From Friedmanniella sp. (GTDB taxonomy: Bacteria > Actinomycetota > Actinomycetes > Propionibacteriales > Propionibacteriaceae): 20,039 bases of DNA. Below the pieces are notes generated by a model. It ran no database searches. It had not been told where the DNA came from and saw only the letters and a program-made list of their open reading frames with translations. The stretch covers positions 1 to 20,039 of the forward strand of contig JAOPXW010000324.1 in NCBI GenBank assembly GCA_025964935.1, read 5' to 3'. This document shows positions 7,403 to 15,290 of this stretch, piece by piece. Position 1 is the first letter of the stretch; the number at the start of each line of letters is the position of its first letter. The position numbers and the translations under genes are program-made.

Positions 7403-7509
7403 GTCGTCAGGCGGTCACCGTTGAACCCCTCACCTGCTCGCTCGTCGAGTCGGCGGCCGCGTCACCCCAAGATCCGCGGGACAACCCGCCCACACCAACG
7501 GAGATCAGC

Positions 7510-8865
7510 GTGGACCTCAATCCGACCACTCGTCGCAGCTTCCTCGGCCTCGTCCTCGGCGGCGCCAGCGCCGCCACCCTCGCCGCCTGCGGTGGGGCGG
7601 CGCCGACCCAGACCGGCGCGGGTGGCGCGAGCGCTCCGCCCGCCGGCGGGACCGGGACGGCGACCTACTGGTTCCTGACCGGTCAGCCGCAGCAGGGCAT
7701 CCGCGAGGCCACGGTCAAGCGCTTCAACGCGGCCAACGCCGACAGCGCCATCAAGTACACCGAGTTCCAGAACGACGCGTACAAGACCAAGATCAAGACC
7801 GCCATCGGCGCGGGTCAGGGCCCCACCATCATCTGGGGCTGGGGTGGCGGCGGGCTCGCCGAGTACGTGAAGAACAACGAGGTGGAGGACCTGACCTCGT
7901 TCTTCGCCGAGAACGCGGCCCTGAAGAGCAAGCTGTTCGCCTCCTCGTTCGGGGCGGCCACGGTCGACGGCAAGGTGTACGCGATGCCGGCCGAGACGGT
8001 CGCGCCGATCGTCCTCTACTACAACAAGAAGGTCTTCGACAAGGTCGGGGTGCAGCCGCCGCAGTCGTGGGGCGACATCATGGCCCTGGTGCCGAAGTTC
8101 AACGACGCCGGCATCGCCCCGTTCTCGCTCGGGGGCCAGTCCCGCTGGACGAACATGATGTGGCTGGAGTTCCTGCTGGACCGGATCGGTGGCTCCGAGG
8201 TCTTCCAGGCCGTCTTCGAGGGCAAGGCCGACGCCTGGTCCGACCCGGCCGTGCTCGACATGCTGACCAAGGTCCAGGACCTGGTGAAGGCCAACGGCTT
8301 CATCAAGGGCTTCGCCTCGATCACCGCCGACTCCAACGCCGACCAGGCCCTGCTCTACACGGGCAAGGCCGCGATGATGGTGCACGGCGCCTGGACGTAC
8401 GGCAGCATGAAGGCCGACGGCGGTGACTTCGTCAGCGGAGGGAACCTGGGCTACATGAACTTCCCGCCGGTCGAGGGCGGCAAGGGTGACCCCAGCAACA
8501 CCGTGGGCAACCCCGGCCAGTACCTGGCCATCTCCTCCAAGGCCAGCGACGTCGACAAGGCCACAGCCAAGAAGTTCTTCTCCACCGCCGTGCTGGACGA
8601 CACCGAGGTCAAGTCCTGGGTCGACGCCGGCAGCGTCCCGGTGGTCCAGGGGTCCAACAGCAACTTCGGCAGCGGGAAGGACGCGGACTTCCTCAACTTC
8701 GTCTACGACGTGTCGAGCAAGGCCAAGACCTTCGCGCAGTCGTGGGACCAGGCCCTCTCGCCGACCCAGGCCGAGACGCTGCTGGACAACATCGCCAAGC
8801 TCTTCCAGCTGTCGGTCAGCCCGCAGCAGTGGGTCGACAACATGAACAAGGTCATCGGGAAGTGA
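7510..8865 (+). CDS. ABC transporter sugar-binding lipoprotein (family 1 SBP)
   Basis: This is the extracellular substrate-binding protein of a carbohydrate (CUT1-type) ABC importer, 451 residues. The N-terminus carries a twin-arginine signal (TRRSFLG, Arg8-Arg9), a short hydrophobic stretch and the lipobox LAAC with lipid-modified Cys27, followed by a Gly/Ala/Pro-rich linker. The mature part has typical family features: YWFLTGQPQQGI near the start, PTIIWGWGGGGLAEYV, VYAMPAETVAPIVLYYNKKVFDKVGVQPPQSW and AMMVHGAWTYG. The GTG start at 7510 has GGAG 6 bases upstream. The stop overlaps the first permease start as GTGA. It is the first gene of the operon and sits directly behind the repressible promoter. 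The ligand is probably a xylose-containing oligosaccharide or glycoside by context; this is inference. Confidence 0.96.
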   Translation: MDLNPTTRRSFLGLVLGGASAATLAACGGAAPTQTGAGGASAPPAGGTGTATYWFLTGQPQQGIREATVKRFNAANADSAIKYTEFQNDAYKTKIKTAIGAGQGPTIIWGWGGGGLAEYVKNNEVEDLTSFFAENAALKSKLFASSFGAATVDGKVYAMPAETVAPIVLYYNKKVFDKVGVQPPQSWGDIMALVPKFNDAGIAPFSLGGQSRWTNMMWLEFLLDRIGGSEVFQAVFEGKADAWSDPAVLDMLTKVQDLVKANGFIKGFASITADSNADQALLYTGKAAMMVHGAWTYGSMKADGGDFVSGGNLGYMNFPPVEGGKGDPSNTVGNPGQYLAISSKASDVDKATAKKFFSTAVLDDTEVKSWVDAGSVPVVQGSNSNFGSGKDADFLNFVYDVSSKAKTFAQSWDQALSPTQAETLLDNIAKLFQLSVSPQQWVDNMNKVIGK

Positions 8866-9794
8866 CCGCACTGGCTCCGGCGCCGTCCTCGACGGCGCCG
8901 GTGACCAGGGTCCCGGCCGGCCGAGGTGTCCGGGCGGGGTCCCTGACCTGGATGGCGCTGCCCGCCACCTTGATGTTCGTCGGCTTCGGCGTCATCCCGC
9001 TGCTGGGCGTGCTGGTGCTGTCCTTCACCCGCTGGGACGGCATCGGCCAGATCTATCCCGCCGGCTTCGACAGCTGGGGGGCGGTCCTGACCGATCCCGG
9101 CCTGCCGCACGCGCTGTGGGTGACCTTCCTGGTGATGTTCCTGTCCTGGATCGCCCAGACCCCGCTCAGCATCCTGATCGGCACGTTCCTGGCCGGTCGG
9201 CAGCGCTACCGCGAGGTGCTGGCCGTGCTCTACTTCATCCCGCTGCTGCTCAGCGCGACGGCCATCGCCATCACCTTCAAGGCGCTGCTCGACCCCAACT
9301 TCGGACTCGGCGCGGGCATGCACCTGCCGTTCCTGGCCCAGGACTGGCTCGGTCGGCCGAACCTGGCCATGGGCGTCATCATCTTCGTGGTGTCCTGGCA
9401 GTTCATCCCGTTCCACTCCCTCATCTACCAGGGCGGCGTACGCCAGATCCCGGTGACGATGTACGAGGCGGCCCTGATCGACGGGGCCGGGCGGTTCCGG
9501 CAGTTCTTCTCGATCACCCTGCCGCAGCTCAAGTACACGATCATCACGTCCTCGACGCTGATGATCGTGGGGTCGCTGACCTTCTTCGACCTCATCTTCG
9601 TCCTCACCGCGGGCGGCCCGGGGGACGCGACCCGGGTGCTGGCCCTGGACATGTACAAGCGCGGCTTCCAGGCCAACCTGATGGGGCCGGCCAGTGGGAT
9701 CGCGGTCATCCTGGTCCTGGTCGGGCTGGCCCTGGCCCTGCTGCTCCGTCGACTGGGCGGCAGCTCCACCGACAGCCAGATGGACGGAGCCTGA
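8862..9794 (+). CDS. Carbohydrate ABC transporter permease, MalF/first-permease type
   Basis: This inner-membrane channel subunit has 310 residues. Hydrophobic helices alternate with short loops, starting with MALPATLMFVGFGVIPLLGV and including VLYFIPLLLSATAIAITF, LAMGVIIFVVSW and IAVILVLVGLALALLL. The EAA loop that contacts the ATPase reads EAALIDGAGRFRQFFSITLP. TAGGPGDATRVL near the end is typical of the UgpA/MalF-like partner. The GTG start overlaps the SBP stop (GTGA), implying coupled translation; a longer open frame upstream is a shadow of the SBP gene. The gene ends one base before the second permease. No ATPase gene follows. Many actinobacterial CUT1 importers share an MsiK-type ATPase encoded elsewhere, and that is expected here. 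Confidence 0.96.
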   Translation: MTALAPAPSSTAPVTRVPAGRGVRAGSLTWMALPATLMFVGFGVIPLLGVLVLSFTRWDGIGQIYPAGFDSWGAVLTDPGLPHALWVTFLVMFLSWIAQTPLSILIGTFLAGRQRYREVLAVLYFIPLLLSATAIAITFKALLDPNFGLGAGMHLPFLAQDWLGRPNLAMGVIIFVVSWQFIPFHSLIYQGGVRQIPVTMYEAALIDGAGRFRQFFSITLPQLKYTIITSSTLMIVGSLTFFDLIFVLTAGGPGDATRVLALDMYKRGFQANLMGPASGIAVILVLVGLALALLLRRLGGSSTDSQMDGA

Positions 9795-9795
9795 G

Positions 9796-10701
9796 ATGGC
9801 CACGGTGACCAGCAGCCGCCCCACCGGGGCGACGGGCCGCACCCGACGCGACAAGGCGGGGGACCGACAGACCGGTCTACGGGGGACCAGCCGGCCGAAC
9901 TGGCTCGGCGGGGCCTTCGCCTGGCTCTGGCTCTTGGTGGTGCTCGTCCCGATCTACTGGATCGTGATCACCAGCTTCAAGACCCAGAGCATGTACTTCC
10001 TGTCCAACCCGATGGTGCCCTCGACCGAGCCGACCCTGGCCAACTACCTGTTGGTGGTGCAGTCGGACTTCCCGCTGTACTTCCTCAACAGCATGATCGC
10101 CACCCTCGGAGCCATCGTGCCGGCGGTCCTGATCGCCTTCCTGGCCTCGTTCGCCATCGTGCGGGGCCGGGGCTGGGTGCTGAAGGGGATCAACTCGGTG
10201 TTCCTGCTCGGACTGGCCATCCCGCTGCAGGCGACGATCATCCCGGTCTACCTGATCATCATCAAGCTCGGGCTCTACGACAGCCTGGCCGCGCTGATCC
10301 TGCCCTCGATCGCCTTCGCCATCCCGCTGTCGGTCCTGGTGCTGTCCAACTTCATCCGCGACGTCCCCAAGGAGCTCTTCGAGTCCATGCGGGCCGACGG
10401 GGCCAGTGAGTGGCAGACCCTCTGGCACCTCGCCTTCCCCCTCACCCGGCCGGCGCTGGTCACCGTGACCATCTACAACGGGCTGGGGATCTGGAACGGC
10501 TTCCTGTTGCCGCTCATCCTGACCCAGAGCCCCGACAAGCGGACGTTGCCGCTGGCACTGTGGTCCTTCCAGGGGCAGTACAGCGTCAACGTGCCGGCGG
10601 TGCTGGCCTCGGTGGTGCTGACCACCCTGCCCATCCTGATCCTGTACGTCATCGGCCGCCGCCAGCTGCTCAGCGGTCTGACGGCCGGCTTCAGCAAGTA
10701 G
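9796..10701 (+). CDS. Carbohydrate ABC transporter permease, MalG/second-permease type
   Basis: This is the second membrane subunit of the sugar importer, 301 residues. A basic, Thr/Arg-rich cytoplasmic tail of about 35 residues precedes the first helix (AWLWLLVVLVPIYWIVITSF). The NSMIATLGAIVPAVLIAFLA segment and the EAA-like loop ESMRADGASEWQTLWHLAFP identify it as a MalG-type subunit. The C-terminus, QLLSGLTAGFSK, is the usual ending of this group, often GLTAGAVKG-like. The ATG at 9796 follows the upstream stop by one base. The gap of 99 bases to xylA holds a perfect hairpin (10733-10761), which may set lower or separate expression of xylA. Confidence 0.96.
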   Translation: MATVTSSRPTGATGRTRRDKAGDRQTGLRGTSRPNWLGGAFAWLWLLVVLVPIYWIVITSFKTQSMYFLSNPMVPSTEPTLANYLLVVQSDFPLYFLNSMIATLGAIVPAVLIAFLASFAIVRGRGWVLKGINSVFLLGLAIPLQATIIPVYLIIIKLGLYDSLAALILPSIAFAIPLSVLVLSNFIRDVPKELFESMRADGASEWQTLWHLAFPLTRPALVTVTIYNGLGIWNGFLLPLILTQSPDKRTLPLALWSFQGQYSVNVPAVLASVVLTTLPILILYVIGRRQLLSGLTAGFSK

Positions 10702-10732
10702 GTCCCCCCGCTCGGTCTCCGAGCTCACTCGT

Positions 10733-10761
10733 CGCCCGGACGGCCCTGTGCCGTCCGGGCG
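10733..10761 (+). terminator. Intercistronic hairpin between permease and xylA
   Basis: A perfect 11-bp stem (10733-10743 with 10751-10761) encloses a 7-base loop. It has no T-run and xylA follows in the same direction. It may be a partial terminator, an RNA-processing or stabilising stem, or a terminator if xylA has its own promoter; I see no clear promoter between it and xylA. Confidence 0.45.
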
Positions 10762-10800
10762 CGGTACGCCCAACCCGAACACCACTTCTCAGGAGGATTC

Positions 10801-12003
10801 ATGCGACCCGTCCCCACGCGCGAGGACAAGTTCAGCTTCGGACTCTGGACGGTCGGCTGGCAGGCCCGCGACCTGTTCGGTGAGGCCACCCGCCCCGTCC
10901 TGGCCGGGGTGGAAGCCGTGCACAAGCTGGCCGAGCTGGGCGCGTACGGCATCACCTTCCACGACGACGACCTCGTCCCGCCGGACAGCACCGCCACCCA
11001 GCGCGACACGATCATCAAGGAGTTCAAGGCGGCGCTGGCCGAGACCGGCCTGGTCGTGCCGATGATGACGACCAACCTGTTCGGGGACCCGGTCTTCAAG
11101 GACGGCGGCTTCACCAGCAACGACCGCGGGGTCCGGCGCTACGCGCTGCGCAAGGTGATGCGCAACATGGACCTGGCCGCCGAGCTCGGGGCCGAGATCT
11201 ACGTCTTCTGGGGTGGCCGGGAGGGCTCGGAGGTGGACTTCGCCAAGGACGTCCGGGCCGCGCTCGACCGCTACCGCGAGGGCATCGACCTGCTGGCCCA
11301 GTACTCGATCGACAAGGGCTACAACATGCGGTTCGCCATCGAGCCGAAGCCGAACGAGCCGCGCGGGGACATCCTGCTGCCCTCGATCGGGCACGCCCTG
11401 GCCTTCATCTCCCAGCTCGAGCACCACGAGATGGTCGGGATCAACCCCGAGGTCGGCCACGAACAGATGGCCAGCCTCAACTACACCCACGGCATCGCGC
11501 AGGCGCTGTGGCAGGAGAAGCTCTTCCACATCGACCTGAACGGCCAGAAGGGTCCGCGCTACGACCAGGACCTGGTCTTCGGCTACGGCGACCTGCTGCA
11601 GGCCTTCTCGACCGTCGACCTGCTGGAGAACGGCGCCCCCGGCGGGGGCCCGACCTACGACGGTGACCGGCACTTCGACTACAAGCCCCTGCGCACCGAG
11701 GACATGGCGGGGGTCTGGGAGTCGGCGCTGGCCAACATGGAGCTCTACATCACCCTGCGGGAGCGGTCGAACGAGTTCCGGGCCGACCCGCGGGTGCAGG
11801 AGGCCCTGGAGGAGGCCGGCGTCGCGGCGCTGAACGAGCCCACCCTGAACGCCGGGGAGAGCTACGAGCAGCTGATCGCGGACCCGAGCACCTTCGAGAG
11901 CTACGACATCGACGCGGCCCGGACCCGGGGCTACGGCTTCGCCCGGATCCAGCGCTACGCCATCGAGCACCTGCTCGGGGTCAACGGACCCAAGGAGGCC
12001 TGA
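10801..12003 (+). CDS. xylA: Xylose isomerase
   Basis: This cytoplasmic metal-dependent aldose-ketose isomerase converts D-xylose to D-xylulose (and D-glucose to D-fructose as a side activity). It has 400 residues, the class I actinobacterial length. All active-site residues fall at the classical numbering: His54 and Asp57 (ITFHDDDL), Phe94, Trp137 (FWGGREG), Glu181 and Lys183 ([10 protein letters not shown]), Glu217 and His220 (NPEVGHE), Asp245, Asp255 and Asp257 (DQD), and Asp287. The ATG at 10801 has an excellent AGGAGG 4 bases upstream, much stronger than the sites of its neighbours. It is the last gene of the transport operon and gives the best clue to the locus substrate. No xylulokinase gene is present in the window. 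Confidence 0.99.
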   Translation: MRPVPTREDKFSFGLWTVGWQARDLFGEATRPVLAGVEAVHKLAELGAYGITFHDDDLVPPDSTATQRDTIIKEFKAALAETGLVVPMMTTNLFGDPVFKDGGFTSNDRGVRRYALRKVMRNMDLAAELGAEIYVFWGGREGSEVDFAKDVRAALDRYREGIDLLAQYSIDKGYNMRFAIEPKPNEPRGDILLPSIGHALAFISQLEHHEMVGINPEVGHEQMASLNYTHGIAQALWQEKLFHIDLNGQKGPRYDQDLVFGYGDLLQAFSTVDLLENGAPGGGPTYDGDRHFDYKPLRTEDMAGVWESALANMELYITLRERSNEFRADPRVQEALEEAGVAALNEPTLNAGESYEQLIADPSTFESYDIDAARTRGYGFARIQRYAIEHLLGVNGPKEA

Positions 12004-12025
12004 GCACCCCGCGGCTCACCCCTGC

Positions 12026-12087
12026 GAGGTGACGCCAGTGGAGCTCTCGCGGTCAGAACCGCGGGTGGCATCCGCTGGCGTCACCTT
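12026..12087. terminator. Nested inverted repeat between convergent xylA and korB
   Basis: A perfect 12-bp outer stem (12027-12038 with 12075-12086), extendable by further pairs at 12040-12042 with 12071-12073, encloses an inner 6-bp stem (12048-12053 with 12058-12063, loop CAGA). It lies between the converging stops of xylA and korB and is most simply a bidirectional terminator. The two-level fold and the length of the outer arms are more elaborate than usual, so a dispersed palindromic repeat is an alternative. Confidence 0.6.
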
Positions 12088-12095
12088 TCCGGGTT

Positions 12096-13190
12096 CTAGC
12101 GGACCTGCCAGGTGTCCCGACCGTCGATGACCGACTGCAGCATGTCGTCGTCGCTGCCCGAGCCGACGGCCAGGGCGACCTGCTCGCGGGCCAGGTCGTC
12201 GTACGCCGGCGCCTCGACGTCGCGGAAGATCCCGATCGGCGAGCGGTGCAGCACCCCGGAGTCGGTCAGCCGGGACAGCCCGAAGGCGAACGACGGGTCG
12301 GCCACGTGGGCGTCGTGCACGGCCAGCGCGTCGACGCCGACCTCGGCCACGTCCACGACGCTGAACGCCCCCGTACGCGGGTCGCGGACGACGCCGAGGC
12401 GCCCGTCCACCCCGAACCGGATGGGCTCGCCGTGGGTCAGCGGGATGATCGCGTCGGCCGAGGTCGTCGGGTCCTTGATCGCGTCGAACGCACCGTCGTT
12501 GAAGATCGGGCAGTTCTGGTAGATCTCCACGAACGAGGTGCCGCGGTGGTCGGCCGCGGCCTTCAGCACCGAGGTGAGGTGCTTGCGGTCGGAGTCGATG
12601 GTCCGGGCCACGAAGGTGGCCTCGGCGCCCAGGGCCAGCGACACCGGGTTGAACGGGTTGTCCAACGAGCCCATCGGGGTCGACTTGGTGACCTTGCCGA
12701 TCTCGGAGGTGGGGGAGTACTGACCCTTGGTCAGCCCGTAGATCCGGTTGTTGAACAGCAGGATGGTCAGGTTCACGTTGCGGCGGAGCACGTGGATCAG
12801 GTGGTTGCCGCCGATCGAGAGCGCGTCGCCGTCCCCGGTGATGACGAAGACGGCCGCGTCCTCCCGCGCCGTGGCCACCCCGGTGGCGATGGCGGTGGCC
12901 CGACCGTGGATCGAGTGCATGCCGTACGAGTCGACGTAGTAGGGGAACCGGGACGAGCAGCCGATGCCCGACACGATGACCGTGTTCTCTCGTCTGATGC
13001 CGAGCTCGGGCATGAACGCCTGAAAAGCGGCGAGCACGGCGTAGTCCCCGCAGCCGGGGCACCAGCGCACCTCCTGGTCGGAGGTGAAGTCCTTCCGGGT
13101 CAGCGGCTCCAGGGCCAGCGGCACCCCGGCGAGGCCTCGGTAGGACTGGCCCGGGGCGGCGGTCTGGACGCCCTCGTCTACGGCGGTCAC
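12096..13190 (-). CDS. korB: 2-oxoacid:ferredoxin oxidoreductase subunit beta
   Basis: This is the thiamine-diphosphate subunit of a CoA-dependent 2-oxoacid (probably 2-oxoglutarate) oxidoreductase, which gives acyl-CoA, CO2 and reduced ferredoxin. It has 364 residues. The [4Fe-4S] ligands appear as RWCPGCGD (Cys44, Cys47), GIGCSS (Cys78) and a later Cys in YQNCPIFND. The ThDP/Mg site is ITGDGDALSIGGNH followed by LLFNNRIYGLTKGQYSPTSE. The GTG start at 13190 overlaps the korA stop as GTGA, with AAGGAG about 9 bases upstream. The length and sequence style resemble the oxygen-tolerant mycobacterial KorB. Cofactor chemistry is certain for the family. 2-Oxoglutarate rather than pyruvate is inferred from similarity to KorAB. 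Confidence 0.95.
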   Translation of the reverse strand: MTAVDEGVQTAAPGQSYRGLAGVPLALEPLTRKDFTSDQEVRWCPGCGDYAVLAAFQAFMPELGIRRENTVIVSGIGCSSRFPYYVDSYGMHSIHGRATAIATGVATAREDAAVFVITGDGDALSIGGNHLIHVLRRNVNLTILLFNNRIYGLTKGQYSPTSEIGKVTKSTPMGSLDNPFNPVSLALGAEATFVARTIDSDRKHLTSVLKAAADHRGTSFVEIYQNCPIFNDGAFDAIKDPTTSADAIIPLTHGEPIRFGVDGRLGVVRDPRTGAFSVVDVAEVGVDALAVHDAHVADPSFAFGLSRLTDSGVLHRSPIGIFRDVEAPAYDDLAREQVALAVGSGSDDDMLQSVIDGRDTWQVR

Positions 13191-15073
13191 GCGGTGGCTC
13201 CTTCGAGCTGGTCGATTTCGGACTCGAGGTCCAGGGCGAGCTCGCTGAGCGAGATCGGCAGCCCCCGGACCCGGGAGTAGCTGTGCACGTCGACCAGGTA
13301 CTTGGCCCGCAGCAGCAGGGCGAGCTGGCCGAGGTTCATCTCGGGCAGGATCACCCGGTCGTAGGATGTGAGGATCGCGCCCAGGTTGGCCGGGAACGGG
13401 TTGAGGTGCCGCAGGTGGGTCTGGGCGACCTGACGGCCACCCTTGCGGACCCGGCGGACCGCGGCGGTGATGGGGCCGTAGGTCGAGCCCCAGCCGAGCA
13501 CCAGCACCCGGGCGTGCCGGCCGTCGGCGTCGGCGGGGTCGTCGACGAGCAGGTCGGGGATGTCGCGGACGATGCCGTCGATCTTGGCCTGCCGGGTCCG
13601 GACCATCTCCTCGTGGTTGGCGGGGTCGTAGGAGACCGCGCCGGTGTCCTTGGCCTTCTCGATGCCCCCGATGCGGTGCTGCAGGCCGGCGGTGCCGGGC
13701 TTGGCCCAGGGCCGCGCCAGGGTCTCCGGGTCGCGGAGGTAGGGCAGGAAGACCGGCTGGCCCTTCTTGTCGGTGCCGTTGAGCTCGGTGGCGAACTGCG
13801 GGTCGATGGCCGGGATCGCGGCCACGTCGGGCACGGCCCACGGCTCGGCGCCGTTGGCGATGTAGCCGTCGGACAGGATGATCACCGGGGTGCGGTAGCG
13901 CACCGCGATCCGGGTCGCCTCGATCGCGGTGTCGAAGCAGTCCGAGGGCGACTGGGCGGCGAGCACGGGGACCGGCGCCTCGCCGTTGCGTCCGAACATC
14001 ACCTGCAGCAGGTCGGCCTGCTCGGTCTTGGTCGGCATCCCGGTGCTGGGGCCGGCGCGCTGCACGTCGCAGATGATCAGCGGCAGCTCGGTCATCACCC
14101 CCAGGCCGATGGTCTCGGCCTTGAGCGCGATGCCGGGGCCCGAGGTCGTGGTGACCCCCAGGTGGCCGGCGAAGCTGGCGCCGAGCGCGGCCCCCACGCC
14201 GGCGATCTCGTCCTCGGCCTGGAAGGTGGTGACACCGAAGCGCTTGTGCTTGCTCAGCTCGTGCAGCACGTCGGAGGCCGGGGTGATCGGGTAGGACCCG
14301 AGGAACAGCGGCAGCCCCGCCTTCTTGGCCGCGGTGACCAGCCCGTACGCCAGCGCGAGGTTGCCGTTGATCTGGCGGTAGCGTCCCGGCCGCATCGGGG
14401 CGGGGGCGACCTCGTACGTCACGGCGAAGACCTCGGTGGTCTCCCCGAAGGCGTAGCCGGTCTTGAACGCGGTCACGTTGGCGTCGCGGATCGCGGGCTT
14501 GCTGGCGAACTTCGAGGTCAGGAAGCTCAGCGTGCCCTCGGTGGGCCGGTGGTAGAGCCACGACAGCAGGCCGAGGGCGAACATGTTCTTGGCCCGGGAG
14601 GCGTCCTTGCGGCTGAGGCCGAACGGCTTGACCGCCTCGACCGTCATGCCGGTCAGGTCCAGCGCGTGCAGCTGGTAGTCGGCCAGCGAGCCGTCCTCCA
14701 GCGGGTTGGCGTCGTAGCCGACCTTGGAGAGGTTGCGCTTGGTGAAGTCCGCGGTGTCGGCGATGATCACGCCGCCCCGGGGGAGGTCGGCGATGTTGGC
14801 CTTGAGGGCGGCCGGGTTCATCGCCACCAGGACGTCCGGACGGTCCCCGGGGGTCATGATGTCGTAGTTGGCGAAGTGCAGCTGGAAGCTGGAGACACCC
14901 GGCAGGGTCCCGGCGGGAGCCCGGATCTCGGCGGGGAAGTTCGGCAGCGTCGAGATGTCGTTGCCGAAGACCGCGGAGTCGGCGGTGAAGCGGTCCCCGG
15001 TGAGCTGCATGCCGTCACCGGAGTCCCCGGCGAACCGGATCACCACACGGTCAAGGGTGTGGACCTGTTTCAC
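13187..15073 (-). CDS. korA: 2-oxoacid:ferredoxin oxidoreductase subunit alpha, fused gamma-alpha
   Basis: This is the large subunit partner of KorB, 628 residues. The N-terminal gamma domain (about residues 1-190, starting VVIRFAGDSGDGMQLTGDRF) is fused to the alpha domain. The alpha domain begins around NGNLALAYGLVTAAKKAG and includes LGSYPITPASDVLHELS, TTFQAEDEIAGVGAALGAS and TSGPGIALKAETIGLG. AGPSTGMPTKTEQADL and the C-terminal HLRHLNPFP follow. The gamma-alpha fusion is the arrangement known in mycobacterial KorA. The GTG start (15073) gives MKQVHTLDRV, with a purine-rich AAGGAAGAAGG about 9 bases upstream. It is co-transcribed with korB through a 4-base overlap. The enzyme feeds electrons from central carbon metabolism into ferredoxin. 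The divergent iron-sulfur gene cassette beginning at 15291 may supply an acceptor. Confidence 0.96.
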   Translation of the reverse strand: MKQVHTLDRVVIRFAGDSGDGMQLTGDRFTADSAVFGNDISTLPNFPAEIRAPAGTLPGVSSFQLHFANYDIMTPGDRPDVLVAMNPAALKANIADLPRGGVIIADTADFTKRNLSKVGYDANPLEDGSLADYQLHALDLTGMTVEAVKPFGLSRKDASRAKNMFALGLLSWLYHRPTEGTLSFLTSKFASKPAIRDANVTAFKTGYAFGETTEVFAVTYEVAPAPMRPGRYRQINGNLALAYGLVTAAKKAGLPLFLGSYPITPASDVLHELSKHKRFGVTTFQAEDEIAGVGAALGASFAGHLGVTTTSGPGIALKAETIGLGVMTELPLIICDVQRAGPSTGMPTKTEQADLLQVMFGRNGEAPVPVLAAQSPSDCFDTAIEATRIAVRYRTPVIILSDGYIANGAEPWAVPDVAAIPAIDPQFATELNGTDKKGQPVFLPYLRDPETLARPWAKPGTAGLQHRIGGIEKAKDTGAVSYDPANHEEMVRTRQAKIDGIVRDIPDLLVDDPADADGRHARVLVLGWGSTYGPITAAVRRVRKGGRQVAQTHLRHLNPFPANLGAILTSYDRVILPEMNLGQLALLLRAKYLVDVHSYSRVRGLPISLSELALDLESEIDQLEGATA

Positions 15074-15143
15074 AGGTGCGTGCCTTCTTCCTTGGCGTAG
15101 TCGTCCCCCCGGAGGGTGATGGGGGGTGGGGGCACCGGGTCAA

Positions 15144-15158
15144 GCCCGCGGAGCGGGC
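15144..15158. other. Small hairpin in korA leader region
   Basis: GCCCGC (15144-15149) pairs with GCGGGC (15153-15158) over a 3-base loop. It lies upstream of korA on its leader side. No function is evident. Confidence 0.3.
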
Positions 15159-15180
15159 GGGCCGGCGCACAGCCTTGTTC

Positions 15181-15216
15181 ATGATAAAGCGGACCTGAAG
15201 GGGGCTTATTCCCTTC
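15181..15216 (-). promoter_or_regulatory. AT-rich control element upstream of korA
   Basis: In a very GC-rich gap, the minus strand carries TATCAT (15186-15181), a good -10 box for korA with a leader of about 100 bases; no good -35 is seen. Next to it, an inverted repeat GAAGGG-8 bases-CCCTTC (15197-15202 and 15211-15216) lies where the -35 would be and could bind a regulator. Confidence 0.38.
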
Positions 15217-15277
15217 CAGCGGCTGAGAAGTGGCGCGGTCGCGTCGGTGGCCGCCGCGCTCGGTGCTCCCGGCGGGC

Positions 15278-15283
15278 TAGCGT
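15278..15283 (+). promoter_or_regulatory. -10 box of a probable leaderless transcript
   Basis: TAGCGT fits TANNNT and ends 7 bases before the ATG at 15291. That is the spacing expected when transcription starts at the A of the start codon. No Shine-Dalgarno sequence precedes this ATG, which supports leaderless translation, common in actinobacteria. No convincing -35 is seen. Confidence 0.5.
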
Positions 15284-15290
15284 GTCTCCC

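Larger units (their letters stand above)
7113..7509. promoter_or_regulatory. Divergent control region between lacI-type gene and transport operon
   Basis: This 397-base gap has no gene that I can support. It holds the ribosome binding site and candidate promoter of the leftward regulator, two operator-like sites, and the promoter and leader of the rightward transport operon. A small hairpin (7476-7480 with 7485-7489, loop ACAA) lies just before the GGAG (7500-7503) that serves the GTG start at 7510. Confidence 0.75.

Noticed and set aside
4000..12003. A C-glycoside deglycosidase locus (Gfo-type oxidase plus small xylose-isomerase-like protein)
   Set aside because: The xylose isomerase here is a full-length class I enzyme with all catalytic residues, not the short isomerase-like partner of those systems, and no second subunit is seen.
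13191..14561. 5' extension of the korB frame, giving an apparent fusion protein
   Set aside because: The extension runs antiparallel in composition through korA in another frame. The GTG at 13190 has AAGGAG upstream and matches the KorB family start.
13283..15100. A 605-codon plus-strand open frame opposite korA
   Set aside because: It is low-complexity, with no recognisable domain and no ribosome site, and it is fully antisense to a clear KorA.
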